Source of the DNA: Aquirickettsia sp965229725
GTDB taxonomy: Bacteria; Pseudomonadota; Alphaproteobacteria; Rickettsiales; Midichloriaceae
Length of the DNA: 64,000 bases
Reading direction: 5' to 3'
Assembly: GCA_965229725.1 (NCBI GenBank)
Contig: OZ245923.1
Coordinates: forward strand, 496,001 to 560,000
How positions within the stretch are numbered: the stretch's first letter is position 1; every line of letters starts with the position of its first letter. Shown one piece after another: positions 35,900 through 45,128 of this stretch. The notes beneath the pieces are model-generated. The model was not told the DNA's origin. It made no database searches and saw nothing but the letters and a program-made list of their open reading frames with translations. The translations under genes were made by a program, and so were the position numbers.

Positions 35900-37699
35900 C
35901 TACTTTCCTACTTTTAAGACGGAAATGAATGCGCTTTGTGGTATATTCACATTACCAACTGATCTCATGCGCTTCTTTCCTTTCTTTTGCTTTTCTAATA
36001 ATTTACGTTTTCTTGTAACATCTCCACCATAGCATTTGGCAGTCACATCTTTTCTTAGTGCGCTTATTGTTTCTCGTGCAATAATCTTACCACCGATTGC
36101 AGCCTGAATTGGTATTGCAAATAAGTGCCTAGGTATTAATTCTTTTAGATGCTCGCATATTTCTCTTCCTCTAGTTTCTGCTTTTGATTTATGTATTAGC
36201 AAACTCAATGCATCTACAGATAATGCATTAATTAATATATTCATTTTAACTAAATCACCCCTTTGATATGTATCCAATTCCCAATCACAACTTGCATATC
36301 CTTTAGAACAAGATTTTAATTTTTCATAAAAATCAAAAACTATTTCGTTAAGTGGCAATTTATATATGAGCATCACCCTACTCCCTACATAAGTTAATTC
36401 ATTTTGCACCCCTCTTTTATCAGTACATAAACTTATAACAACGCCCAAGTACTCATCAGGAACCATTATTGTTGCCTTTACCCAAGGTTCCTCCATATAT
36501 TCAATATGAGTAGGATCTGGCATGTCTTCAGGGTTATGCAATTCTATCATTTTTCCTGAACGAAGGTATAACTTATATATTACACTTGGAGCAGTTGTAA
36601 CGAGGTCAAGCTCATATTCTCTTTCCAATCTTTCTTGGATTATTTCTAAATGTAGCATTCCAAGAAATCCACATCTAAAACCAAAACCTAATGCCTTTGA
36701 TGTATCAGCTTCATATTGTAAGCTAGAATCATTAAGTTGAAGTTTTGCAATGCTATCTCTGAGTATTGGATAACTACTTGAATCTGTTGGATAAATTCCA
36801 CAGAAAATAACAGGTTTACTTGGTTTGAATCCAGGCAAGGCATTTTTTATGGGGTTTTGAACATCAATAATCGTGTCACCTACATTACAATCTGACACCT
36901 GCTTAATGCTCCCCGTTATAAAGCCAACATCCCCAGCACTTAGCTCATCAACAACTAATTTTTTTGGATTAAATATGCCCACTCTTTCAATAATGCATTC
37001 AGCATTAGTTGCCATCATTTTAATTGTCATGCCCTTTTTAAGCATTCCATCAATAATCCTAACAAGTATGACAACGCCTAAATATTTATCATACCAACTA
37101 TCAACAAGCATTGCCTTTAGAGGGGATTTGATCTCTCCTTTAGGTGGAGGCAAAGTGTTTACTATAGCTTCCAAAACCTCATCAATTCCTTTCCCAGTTT
37201 TGGCAGATATTTCGATTGCACCATCGGTATCAAGACCAATGACATCCTCAATTTGATTTTTTATTCTTTCAGGATCAGAGGCAGGCAAATCAATTTTATT
37301 TAAAACCAATATAATTTCATGATTGTTTTCTATAGCTTTATAAGTATTGGCGAGCGTTTGAGCTTCAACCCCTTGAGATGCATCAATTACCAAAATAGAA
37401 CCCTCGCATGCTGCAAGTGATCTATCAACTTCATAGCTAAAATCGACATGACCTGGGGTATCAATCAAATTTAAAATATAATCTTCTCCTGATTTTGATT
37501 TATATTTCAATTTTACAGTTTGAGCTTTAATTGTGATGCCCCTCTCCTTCTCAATCTCCATTGAATCAAGAACCTGGCTGGACATCTCTCTTTGTTGTAA
37601 ATTTCCACATTTCTCAATCAATCTATCGGCAAGAGTTGACTTACCATGGTCGATATGAGCGATAATTGAAAAATTCCTTATGTTGCTTAATTTTGACAT
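35900..37699 (-). CDS. lepA: Elongation factor 4 (LepA)
   Basis: The 599-residue protein is a full-length LepA. G1 AHIDHGKSTLADRL lies at residues 14-27, G2 ERGITIKAQTVKL near 52, G3 DTPGHVDF near 79 and G4 NKIDLP near 133. The LepA-specific C-terminal domain contains KCYGGDVTRKRKLLEKQKKG near 560. It is a translational GTPase that acts on stalled or mistranslocated ribosomes. It starts seven bases after the tsaD stop, and the two are likely co-transcribed. Confidence 0.98.
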   Translation of the reverse strand: MSKLSNIRNFSIIAHIDHGKSTLADRLIEKCGNLQQREMSSQVLDSMEIEKERGITIKAQTVKLKYKSKSGEDYILNLIDTPGHVDFSYEVDRSLAACEGSILVIDASQGVEAQTLANTYKAIENNHEIILVLNKIDLPASDPERIKNQIEDVIGLDTDGAIEISAKTGKGIDEVLEAIVNTLPPPKGEIKSPLKAMLVDSWYDKYLGVVILVRIIDGMLKKGMTIKMMATNAECIIERVGIFNPKKLVVDELSAGDVGFITGSIKQVSDCNVGDTIIDVQNPIKNALPGFKPSKPVIFCGIYPTDSSSYPILRDSIAKLQLNDSSLQYEADTSKALGFGFRCGFLGMLHLEIIQERLEREYELDLVTTAPSVIYKLYLRSGKMIELHNPEDMPDPTHIEYMEEPWVKATIMVPDEYLGVVISLCTDKRGVQNELTYVGSRVMLIYKLPLNEIVFDFYEKLKSCSKGYASCDWELDTYQRGDLVKMNILINALSVDALSLLIHKSKAETRGREICEHLKELIPRHLFAIPIQAAIGGKIIARETISALRKDVTAKCYGGDVTRKRKLLEKQKKGKKRMRSVGNVNIPQSAFISVLKVGK

Positions 37700-37706
37700 C
37701 TAAACT

Positions 37707-38732
37707 TTAATATATAATTTCATCTAAATTCCATCTTGATTTTGGCTCAAAATCTAAATTGCTATAGTAGTTATTTTTTAATCTCTCCATTCCAGCATAT
37801 GCAATCATAACTGCATTATCTGTGCATAAAGCAATTGGAGGGTAAAATAGTTTATACCCCAAATTTTTAATATTTTCACTTAATTTCTGTCTTAAATATT
37901 GATTAGCAGCAACGCCACCAGAAATAACAACATTTTTTGAATCTGGAAATTTAACGCTAAAGAATTTCAAAGCCTGTAAAATTTTATAATTTATAATCTC
38001 TGAAACTGTATATTGAAATGAAGCGCATATATCTGCTTTGTCTTGATCAGATATTTCTTCCAATTTATTGATTTGATTTCTCACAGCAGTTTTGAGTCCT
38101 GAAAAAGAAAAATTATACTCCTCCTTTTTTAACAATGGTTTTGGAAATTCAAAAGCTCTTTCGTTTCCTTTTTTCGCATATTGTTCGACGATTGGTCCGC
38201 CAGGATAGCCAATATTTAATAACTTAGCAACCTTATCGAATGCTTCTCCAGCTGCATCATCAATGGTTTTACCAATAATAGAATATTTGCCAAGTTCTTC
38301 AACAATAACTATCTGGCAATGTCCTCCAGATATTAAAAGCAATAAATATGGATATTCAATGTTTTCTGTCATTTTTGGCACCAATGCATGCCCTTCTAAG
38401 TGATTTATTGCTATAAATTTTTTATTCATACAGGACGCGAGTGTTTTTCCATACATTACCCCAACTATTACACCTCCAATCAAACCCGGTCCTCCTGTTG
38501 TTGCAACTGCGTCTATATCATTCAAAGTCATTTTAGCATCCTCAAATGCTTCTTCTATTAAATCTGGAAGAAATTCCACATGACTTCTTGCAGCAATTTC
38601 TGGCACCACACCTCCAAATTTTTTATGCAGGTCGATTTGTGAAAATAGCTTGTTAGAAAGAACTTGATTGTTTGAGTTTATGATTGCAACTGCAGTTTCA
38701 TCACAGCTAGTTTCAATTCCAAGTACTATCAC
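37707..38732 (-). CDS. tsaD: tRNA threonylcarbamoyladenosine transferase TsaD
   Basis: The protein has the TsaD/Gcp hallmarks: VLGIETSCDETAVAI at the N terminus, the metal-binding HLEGHA near residue 108, LISGGHCQIV near 135, and GGVAANQYLR near 265. The GTG at 38732 gives 341 residues, the usual length. The frame extends to an ATG at 38789, which would add a 19-residue tail not expected in the family. TsaD attaches threonylcarbamoyl to A37 of ANN-decoding tRNAs and is essential in most bacteria. lepA follows seven bases later. Confidence 0.95.
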   Translation of the reverse strand: MIVLGIETSCDETAVAIINSNNQVLSNKLFSQIDLHKKFGGVVPEIAARSHVEFLPDLIEEAFEDAKMTLNDIDAVATTGGPGLIGGVIVGVMYGKTLASCMNKKFIAINHLEGHALVPKMTENIEYPYLLLLISGGHCQIVIVEELGKYSIIGKTIDDAAGEAFDKVAKLLNIGYPGGPIVEQYAKKGNERAFEFPKPLLKKEEYNFSFSGLKTAVRNQINKLEEISDQDKADICASFQYTVSEIINYKILQALKFFSVKFPDSKNVVISGGVAANQYLRQKLSENIKNLGYKLFYPPIALCTDNAVMIAYAGMERLKNNYYSNLDFEPKSRWNLDEIIY

Positions 38733-38890
38733 GTTAATTATTAAAACATGTTTTGAGCAGAATTCTATACCATTCGCATTATTATTCAATATATCATTTT
38801 CAATTTATATGAATGCGCCTAAGGAAAAAATATAAACAACAAAAAATGAGTTGAATATTTGATTGATTTTTCGTAACATACCTCAATGCT

Positions 38891-38980
38891 GCGGTCGTGG
38901 TGGAATTGGTAGACACGCAACGTTGAGGTCGTTGTTCTCATTTTTTGAGATTGAAAGTTCGAGTCTTTTCGACCGCACCA
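38891..38980 (+). tRNA. tRNA-Leu (anticodon GAG)
   Basis: The acceptor stem is GCGGTCG with CGACCGC. The anticodon stem is CAACG/CGTTG with loop TTGAGGT (anticodon GAG). A long variable arm and an encoded CCA are present. The stop codon of the large acidic protein on the other strand lies only five bases beyond. Confidence 0.94.
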
Positions 38981-38984
38981 CCAA

Positions 38985-40940
38985 TTAGAATCCAGATGGA
39001 CCAAATCCGGTATGTGAAACCTCATTATCAAATGCTAACATATAGCTAATAGCGTATACGAGAGCGGACGCTGCAGCTACTGTATAACAATTTAAATCAC
39101 AATAACCAGGTGTTGTATAAGCCGTCACATCATCGTCATCTAGAGGCTGCACCGTTAGACTTTGATGACCTTGATGACTAATTTCATGAAAATCCTTAGA
39201 ATCACAATTTTCAACTGTGAATCCTTTTGTTTTTACAAATTCGTCCATACCTTTTATATCTTCTAGATCATTATTTGATGGCTTATTTTTAATATTGTCA
39301 ATATAAATATCTTCTTTAAGTTTTTCTTCATAATGCTTTTTGTATACATATTCAGCAATTTTATCAATCTCCTCCTCAGATAAATTATCGTATCCCTCAT
39401 ACTTATTATACGCTTTTTTATATATTTTGTTAGCTTTGCTCAGTAATTTCGTTAAATATGAATTTTTTACTTCTTCCTCTTGTTTTTGCCCTACTTCTTC
39501 CTCTTGTTTTTGCCCCTGTATCAATTTTAATATTTTTTTACCAATAGTTGATTTATTAAGGTGGCTCTCTACCATTTCTTTAGATGTTGACTCATTCACT
39601 TCTTTTAAAATTTTATTTTTAATACGTATGTTGCTAATTTTATAGTTAGTTACTATTTGTCTGACCTTCTCTATATATTGTTCTGTTTCTAACACTAGAT
39701 CTACTATCAATTTTTCCATTGAAGGAGAAATTTTATACCCAAATGTTTTCGTATAAATTTTAACATATAATCTAACTTCCAACATTTTAAGATCGTCATT
39801 TAAAGTATCATGTTTTGCTATATTTTTTTCTGAAGTATTTTGCTGATCTGAGTTGAATTTTTTCTTGCACATAGTATATAGTTCATCTTTGCTAAGCTGA
39901 TTCCATTGGTATGGCCTGAGACCTTGGTATTGATCTTGTAATGGAGATTTATCAGAATTTTTAGAACTATTATTGCATTCAATAGTCCATGACCGAGTAT
40001 TATCTCTATTGCTTTGATTATTAGGTGAATTTACAAAATTATCTGTCTGACTTCGGTTTGTGTTTTGTGAACTATTATGTGCAAATGGATTTTCTTGCGT
40101 GTCATTATTATTAATAAATGACATATCTAATGTAGGAATATCTAAGCAACTTTTATCGTTATCATTATCATTATTTCTAGGAGAATTAATATCTCTACCA
40201 AATGTTTGAGTATCAAATGTATTGGTGCTTTTATTCTCTTCTTCTTGTATATAAGAAAAAATTGACTCTTTAATTTTATCAATATTTTCACTTATATCCT
40301 TCTTTTTTTCTATATTACTTTGATTGCATGATTTAAACTTTAAAAAATAAGTATTATATTTTTGCTTCAATTTAGTTAAAGTTATCGTACTAGCTTCATA
40401 TCTTTTCAAATAATCTTTTAGCTTATCAATAACTTTTCGCATATTATCTTCTTTAAGGTTACTATTGCTTAATGACTTTTTTAGGTCATTTGAATTTAAA
40501 TATTTACTTATGCTGTTTTCTTCAACAGTCTTGACTTTACTGTTGCCACATAACATGGCAAGTATATTATAACCTCCTTCAACTCTTTCTGTAGTAACTA
40601 ATTCTTCCTCCGCTCTGAAAGTCTCTTGATTGCTAATATCTTTTTCTTCCCCATCTGTTATTGTATCATTAGCCTCCGTAATATTATAACCTTCTTCAAC
40701 TCTTTCTGTAGTAACTAATTCTTCCTCCGCTCTGAAAGTCTCTTGATTGCTAATATCTTTTTCTTCCCCATCTGTTATTGTATCATTAGCCTCCGTAATT
40801 TTTTCGTTTTTTAAAGTTACATCTTGGCTATGATTGGTATTGTTAAAACCCTCGTCTTTCTCCATTTTTTCAACAACTTCTTCATTTTTATTACCTGAAT
40901 CTTGATTGATGTTATTATTATTATTATCATTATCTATCAT
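38985..40940 (-). CDS. Large acidic low-complexity protein with internal duplication, candidate effector
   Basis: I do not recognise this 651-residue protein. The N-terminal 130 residues are very acidic and contain two consecutive 39-residue copies of a segment including EANDTITDGEEKDISNQETF. At the DNA level they are 117-base tandem copies (40564-40680 and 40681-40797) that differ at one position. The middle is Asn/Ser/Asp-rich, residues 370-560 are charged and helical, with a short QGQKQEEEVGQKQEEEV repeat. The end has one hydrophobic stretch (YTVAAASALVYAISYMLAF) before a GFGPSGF tail. A GAGGT site precedes the ATG. It looks like a secreted or surface protein; a T4SS effector role is a guess. 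Confidence 0.7.
   Translation of the reverse strand: MIDNDNNNNNINQDSGNKNEEVVEKMEKDEGFNNTNHSQDVTLKNEKITEANDTITDGEEKDISNQETFRAEEELVTTERVEEGYNITEANDTITDGEEKDISNQETFRAEEELVTTERVEGGYNILAMLCGNSKVKTVEENSISKYLNSNDLKKSLSNSNLKEDNMRKVIDKLKDYLKRYEASTITLTKLKQKYNTYFLKFKSCNQSNIEKKKDISENIDKIKESIFSYIQEEENKSTNTFDTQTFGRDINSPRNNDNDNDKSCLDIPTLDMSFINNNDTQENPFAHNSSQNTNRSQTDNFVNSPNNQSNRDNTRSWTIECNNSSKNSDKSPLQDQYQGLRPYQWNQLSKDELYTMCKKKFNSDQQNTSEKNIAKHDTLNDDLKMLEVRLYVKIYTKTFGYKISPSMEKLIVDLVLETEQYIEKVRQIVTNYKISNIRIKNKILKEVNESTSKEMVESHLNKSTIGKKILKLIQGQKQEEEVGQKQEEEVKNSYLTKLLSKANKIYKKAYNKYEGYDNLSEEEIDKIAEYVYKKHYEEKLKEDIYIDNIKNKPSNNDLEDIKGMDEFVKTKGFTVENCDSKDFHEISHQGHQSLTVQPLDDDDVTAYTTPGYCDLNCYTVAAASALVYAISYMLAFDNEVSHTGFGPSGF
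40564..40797. repeat. Two 117-bp tandem direct repeats
   Basis: Copy 1 is 40564-40680 and copy 2 is 40681-40797, with 116 of 117 bases identical. The repeat is in frame (39 codons) inside the acidic protein gene, so copy number can vary without breaking the gene. Confidence 0.97.
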
Positions 40941-41098
40941 ATTTACCTCTAAATTAACAAACTATACTTAAGAATGATATAATCAATTTAAAGTTGTGTA
41001 AATATATATTTTTAGAGATTATTTTAAATAACTTGTTTATAAAAAAAGTTTAACTGATAGAATTCATTAAAATTTTATAAAGTAATATATATTTATAT

Positions 41099-41605
41099 AT
41101 GTCAGATAGAAAAAATTCGTCAATAAATTATACACACTTAATCAATGAATCAATGTATTATATTGTTAAGATGGCATTGAAAGAAGCGCAAAAAAATGGA
41201 TTACAGAGAGATAACCATTTTTATATTAATTTTGTAACTGATTATGAAGGAGTGAAAATCCCTGAATTTTTAAAAACTCAATACCCCGAAGAAATGACTA
41301 TAGTAATTCAATATAATTTTAAAGATTTGCGGGTATTTGATGCTTACTTTGGAGTTAGTTTAAGTTTTAATGGCAAATATTATGACCTAATAGTGCCGTT
41401 CAAATCCATAACAGTATTTGCTGATCCTTCTGAATCTTTTGAACTGGAGTTTAAGCAAGAAATTAATAATATAATGGAGGATGGTGAACAATATATAAGT
41501 GAGGATAATTTGTATTTAATAGATGATAAAAATAAAGTAAATATGCCTAAATCAGATAATGTAATATCGCTTACAGATTTTATAAAATCCAAAAACCCTA
41601 CTTAG
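41099..41605 (+). CDS. sspB: ClpXP adaptor SspB (alphaproteobacterial type)
   Basis: The 168-residue protein matches the alpha-type SspB fold: HFYINFVTDYEG near residue 40, LKTQYPEEMTIVIQYNF near 59, FGVSLSFNGKYYDLIVPF near 82, and TVFADPSESFELEF near 102. A linker and a short basic/hydrophobic tail (VISLTDFIKSK) follow, which would dock onto ClpX. SspB delivers ssrA-tagged, incompletely made proteins to ClpXP. The gene stands alone and converges on nusA. Confidence 0.85.
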   Translation: MSDRKNSSINYTHLINESMYYIVKMALKEAQKNGLQRDNHFYINFVTDYEGVKIPEFLKTQYPEEMTIVIQYNFKDLRVFDAYFGVSLSFNGKYYDLIVPFKSITVFADPSESFELEFKQEINNIMEDGEQYISEDNLYLIDDKNKVNMPKSDNVISLTDFIKSKNPT

Positions 41606-41794
41606 TTTGTTGCGATTTGAATCTAGGAAGATAGTGGCATATTGAAGAGCTATTCATTTAACCAAAGAGTTTTAGCCGTACTTGTATATGTGCAAGCCTA
41701 TGTTTTGCTATACACATTATAATGATCGGTGCACAATATACCCTGTGAAACATGAGGTTAATGTTGACTAAATGCCACTTTAAGAAAAAAATTA

Positions 41795-43132
41795 TTATTT
41801 TTCAATAGCTTCTTCTTTATTAGAGTCAATCTCTGTTTCTTCCTCGCTGCCTAAATATTCTTTTGCTCTAGATATTAGCTCCTTTGCTATTTCTTCATCT
41901 AATCCTTCAACAGAAGCAACGGCTTTCATATCAGCTTCCGCTAAACTCTCTACGCTACTAAAACCTTCTGAAGCAAGCAATTGCGCAAGAATCTCTTCTA
42001 GATTTAAAACTTCCATAAATAAGTTGGTAATTCTGGTAAACTCTTCCTGTCTTTTGCTTGATTCTAGTTCTTCAGTAGTTATGTTGATCCTCCACCCAAT
42101 TAATTCAGATATTAATTTTACATTTTGCCCTCTTCTTCCAATGGCTTGGCTTTGATCTTCTTCTGGAACAACTACTTCTATTCTATTTTGATCCTCATCG
42201 ATTACAACCTTAGAAACTCTGATGGTACCAAGGGCATTAACTACGTATGTAGCGGGATCTTCACTCCATTTTACAATGTCAATCTTCTCTCCTTGTAATT
42301 CTTTGATGATTGCTTGGACCCTTACCCCTCGCATTCCTACGCATGAACCTACTGGGTCAATAGAAGAGTCTGTTGAATAAACTGATATTTTGGTTCTTGA
42401 GCCAGGATCTCTAGCAATGTTTTTAACTTCTATTACTTTGTCATATATCTCTGGCACTTCTTGTTTAAATAGCTGCGTCACAAAGTCCTTATGAGTTCTG
42501 GATAACTTTAGGGTAGGATCATTTGACTCCTTGTCTAATTTTAATAGATAGGCTCTAATTCGATCTCCCAATTTGTAATAATCTGTTTTTAAGGCCTGAT
42601 CTTTTTTTAATATAGCTTCAGCACTTCCCATTTTTATTATATATCCATTTGCTTCAATTTTTTCGACAATACCGTTAAGTATTTCTCCTACTCTATCTTT
42701 GTACTCTTCTAAAATTTTCTCTTTTTCTAGTTCTTTTACTTTACCAATAATAACTTGCTTTGCAGAAATGGCATTTAGCCTGCCAATTTCTAATGGAGGT
42801 AAAATTTCTTTTATTAAATCCCCTTCATTCAAGTCTGGATTATCTTTTCTAGCTTCTGATAACTTAATTGTTTTTACCCCTTTATTAATGTCATCTTCAT
42901 CTACTTTGAAATCATCTTTTGTAACTAATACTTCTCTGTATATTTCAATATTGCCTAAGTTTCTATTGATTGCAGCTTTTATATTAATATTAGCTCCATA
43001 CTTCCTCTTTGCAGCTATTGCTATCGCCTCTTCCAAAGCTTTAATGATAGAATCTTTGGATATACCTTTATCTCTTGCCACAGCATCAGCTACATGAAGT
43101 ATTTCATTGCCGCCAAAATTTTTATTTTTCAT
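41795..43132 (-). CDS. nusA: Transcription termination/antitermination factor NusA
   Basis: The protein has the NusA domain order: N-terminal RNA-polymerase-binding domain with KALEEAIAIAAKRKYG, an S1 domain near residues 135-200, and two KH domains (GSCVGMRGVRVQAIIKELQGEKIDIV near 260 and EEDQSQAIGRRGQNVKL near 328). Acidic C-terminal HhH-like repeats follow. The ATG at 43132 gives 445 residues; a TTG at 43147 would add five. rimP is immediately upstream. The usual next gene, infB, is not downstream here; the frame ends and sspB converges. Confidence 0.97.
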   Translation of the reverse strand: MKNKNFGGNEILHVADAVARDKGISKDSIIKALEEAIAIAAKRKYGANINIKAAINRNLGNIEIYREVLVTKDDFKVDEDDINKGVKTIKLSEARKDNPDLNEGDLIKEILPPLEIGRLNAISAKQVIIGKVKELEKEKILEEYKDRVGEILNGIVEKIEANGYIIKMGSAEAILKKDQALKTDYYKLGDRIRAYLLKLDKESNDPTLKLSRTHKDFVTQLFKQEVPEIYDKVIEVKNIARDPGSRTKISVYSTDSSIDPVGSCVGMRGVRVQAIIKELQGEKIDIVKWSEDPATYVVNALGTIRVSKVVIDEDQNRIEVVVPEEDQSQAIGRRGQNVKLISELIGWRINITTEELESSKRQEEFTRITNLFMEVLNLEEILAQLLASEGFSSVESLAEADMKAVASVEGLDEEIAKELISRAKEYLGSEEETEIDSNKEEAIEK

Positions 43133-43149
43133 TTCTTTTAGTACCAAAA

Positions 43150-43641
43150 TTAATTTTTATTATATTCATATTGCAAATAAGCTTCTGATATTGAATCAAA
43201 TCTTATATTAGTTATTTCGTCGGTATCAATAAGTTTTAGTGATATAGAATCTTCAGTAACTTCTTTTAGATATCCTTTAAAGCTCTTTCTGTTTAACACC
43301 TTGAATAAAGTTTGTACTTTTATTAGCTGATCCTTATTTTTAATAAAGTCTTTGGTCCTTGTTAAGGGTCTATCAATTCCAGGGGAGCTAACTTCTATCG
43401 TGTAATCCTGCAGTCCTAGATCATTGTTATTCAAAATTTCCATAACTACTCTGTTGACATTTTCACAATCTAGAATTTTGACTTGTGTGCCATCAATTCT
43501 ATCTATCATTATTTGGCATTTTTTCCCATTTTTATCCTTGTAAGCTCTGATTCTTATAAGTTCATAGCCATCTTTATCTATTAAATCTGATAATAAATAT
43601 GCAAGTTCTTTCTCTCTTTGAGTATTGTAAACGTTTAACAT
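43150..43641 (-). CDS. rimP: Ribosome maturation factor RimP
   Basis: The 163-residue protein follows the RimP pattern: YELIRIRAYKDKNGKKCQIMIDR in the N-terminal domain, DCENVNRVVMEIL near residue 80, and the signature YTIEVSSPGIDRPLTRTKDF near 101. A C-terminal SH3-like domain follows. It is needed for 30S subunit maturation. It lies immediately before nusA on the same strand, the classical rimP-nusA arrangement. Confidence 0.93.
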   Translation of the reverse strand: MLNVYNTQREKELAYLLSDLIDKDGYELIRIRAYKDKNGKKCQIMIDRIDGTQVKILDCENVNRVVMEILNNNDLGLQDYTIEVSSPGIDRPLTRTKDFIKNKDQLIKVQTLFKVLNRKSFKGYLKEVTEDSISLKLIDTDEITNIRFDSISEAYLQYEYNKN

Positions 43642-43818
43642 TCAATTTATTGGAGTTAATAAGAATACTCACATAATAAATTCATGAAATAAAAAGTCAA
43701 GAAAGTAATTAATTTAGATAGATGTTTTCCTTATGGATACTATAGAATCTAAATCTGCCATTCATTAAAAATAAAAACTCTTATTTCATTTGATTGAATA
43801 AGAGTTAATAAAACACTA

Positions 43819-44139
43819 TTATTTTTTATCATTTCTCCATTTGCAACCTCGCTCTAAAGCAATCTTCACCTGCTTTAAAGTCTTCGCATACTCTAGATCA
43901 GCTAAATGACATACGGTTTTAAATTCATCATTATGTTTTTCATCTAATAACCATCTTAAAGCTTCCACTTTTTGTTTTTTGGCGAACATTTTTTTAGAAT
44001 TACTTGAAGCGTCCATCAATGCCTGAGTTATCACAGCTCTCCAAATACTTTTATATACGTATATTTCTTTATTAAAATATGCTTGCCCATCATTAACTTC
44101 AATTGCGTAATTATTTGTAGTGTTATGGAAAATACTCAT
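43819..44139 (-). CDS. Hypothetical protein
   Basis: This 106-residue protein is not recognised. It is basic and mostly helical, with YKSIWRAVITQALMDA near residue 30, the KKMFAKKQKVEALRWLLDE segment near 50 and a basic C terminus ending CKWRNDKK. There is no signal peptide or membrane helix. The frame lies in its own space between rimP and a long gene-free region, so it is not a shadow. The composition would suit a small nucleic-acid-binding protein, which is only a guess. Confidence 0.6.
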   Translation of the reverse strand: MSIFHNTTNNYAIEVNDGQAYFNKEIYVYKSIWRAVITQALMDASSNSKKMFAKKQKVEALRWLLDEKHNDEFKTVCHLADLEYAKTLKQVKIALERGCKWRNDKK

Positions 44140-44459
44140 TTCTTCTTCCCTAATTATTGTGTTTTTTACTCATTAATTATTAATAAGTTTCAGTCTTAAT
44201 AATATACATTGTCATCGAGTTTGCGCAAGTATATTGCCTAAATATTTAAAAACTATTTTTTCTGAGCACGTAGAGTTAATCTAAACAAACTTTCGCATGC
44301 AGAGGGTAATTCAGTTTTAAAGAGGATAAAAATATCTTAGGTTAGTATAAGCTAGATTAGGATAAAATTGTTATAGTCCCACTGTGTATATAGTATGAAG
44401 AGTGCATAATTAACGCAACTTCATCATAACTCTTTATATTGCTTTAGATATAATAATAT

Positions 44460-44680
44460 ATGCGCCAGGCATAGTGTTGTTAAGAGTAGAGGGTGAAACT
44501 CTATTATAGCCTGATATAGAGGAATACCGTTAGCTGAGACAAGGCTAATTTTGCAAGAAGTAGGCCCCTGTGGTCACGCCTACTGACAAAAAGAAGATGG
44601 TAGAAATGTAAGGCTGCTACAAATGATAATATGGTAGCGAATGCCTATATAGTAGGATAGTTCTGCGTCACTCACTCACC
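44460..44680 (+). ncRNA. Structured RNA resembling the 5' part of a group II intron
   Basis: The segment opens TGCGCCAGGCATAG, close to the GUGCGCC start of bacterial group II introns. It then contains several perfect short stems in series: TAGAG-ggtgaaa-CTCTA near 44485-44505, TTAGC...GCTAA, GTAGGC...GCCTAC near 44550-44575, and GCTAC...GTAGC near 44610-44640. The spacing recalls domain I. No reverse transcriptase frame and no domain V/VI pair are seen nearby, so it would be a 5' fragment. It could instead be another structured RNA. Confidence 0.45.
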
Positions 44681-44832
44681 AAAACTAATAATCACTAGTT
44701 AAATTAGATTACTTATACAATTATTTATCATAGCTCTACTCTTTTAACTTGTAATTTTATAAAAAGTTTTATAGTATTACATTATGTGTGCTGAATTTTA
44801 AGAATTCAAACTTTTTAGTTATCTATTACTGC

Positions 44833-44905
44833 TGACATGAGAAGCAGAAAAAGTAGTGAGGGGATGTGTGTGAAAGTGACCAATTAGATGCTGCTTCTCA
44901 TGTCA
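44833..44905. repeat. Fifteen-bp perfect inverted repeat (MITE-like or long hairpin)
   Basis: TGACATGAGAAGCAG at 44833-44847 is exactly inverted at 44891-44905, separated by 43 bases that are unusually G-rich for this genome. No coding sequence is inside. It could be a miniature transposable element or a stable hairpin RNA. Confidence 0.75.
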
Positions 44906-45128
44906 TGGGTGATAGTACGATTAATAATGCTATATTGCAAGCAAAATAATGCAACTTTATGTTAACTTTTTATTAACAATTTTAAATTTTATTATTTTTT
45001 TAACTTACACCTAAAGTAGTTGTCATAGAGGCAATTTTTCATCTTAACGGAAAAATGTAAAATACAAATAAATATACTTAAAAAATAAAAAAGCCTATAT
45101 TGACTGTAAATTTTTATCAATTACACAA

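Larger units (their letters stand above)
44140..45128. other. Gene-free stretch of almost 1 kb
   Basis: No protein-coding frame can be supported between the 106-residue hypothetical and the histidine kinase. It contains a structured segment at about 44460-44680 and an inverted-repeat element at 44833-44905, both listed separately. The remainder is AT-rich with no tRNA or clear promoter. Confidence 0.7.
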
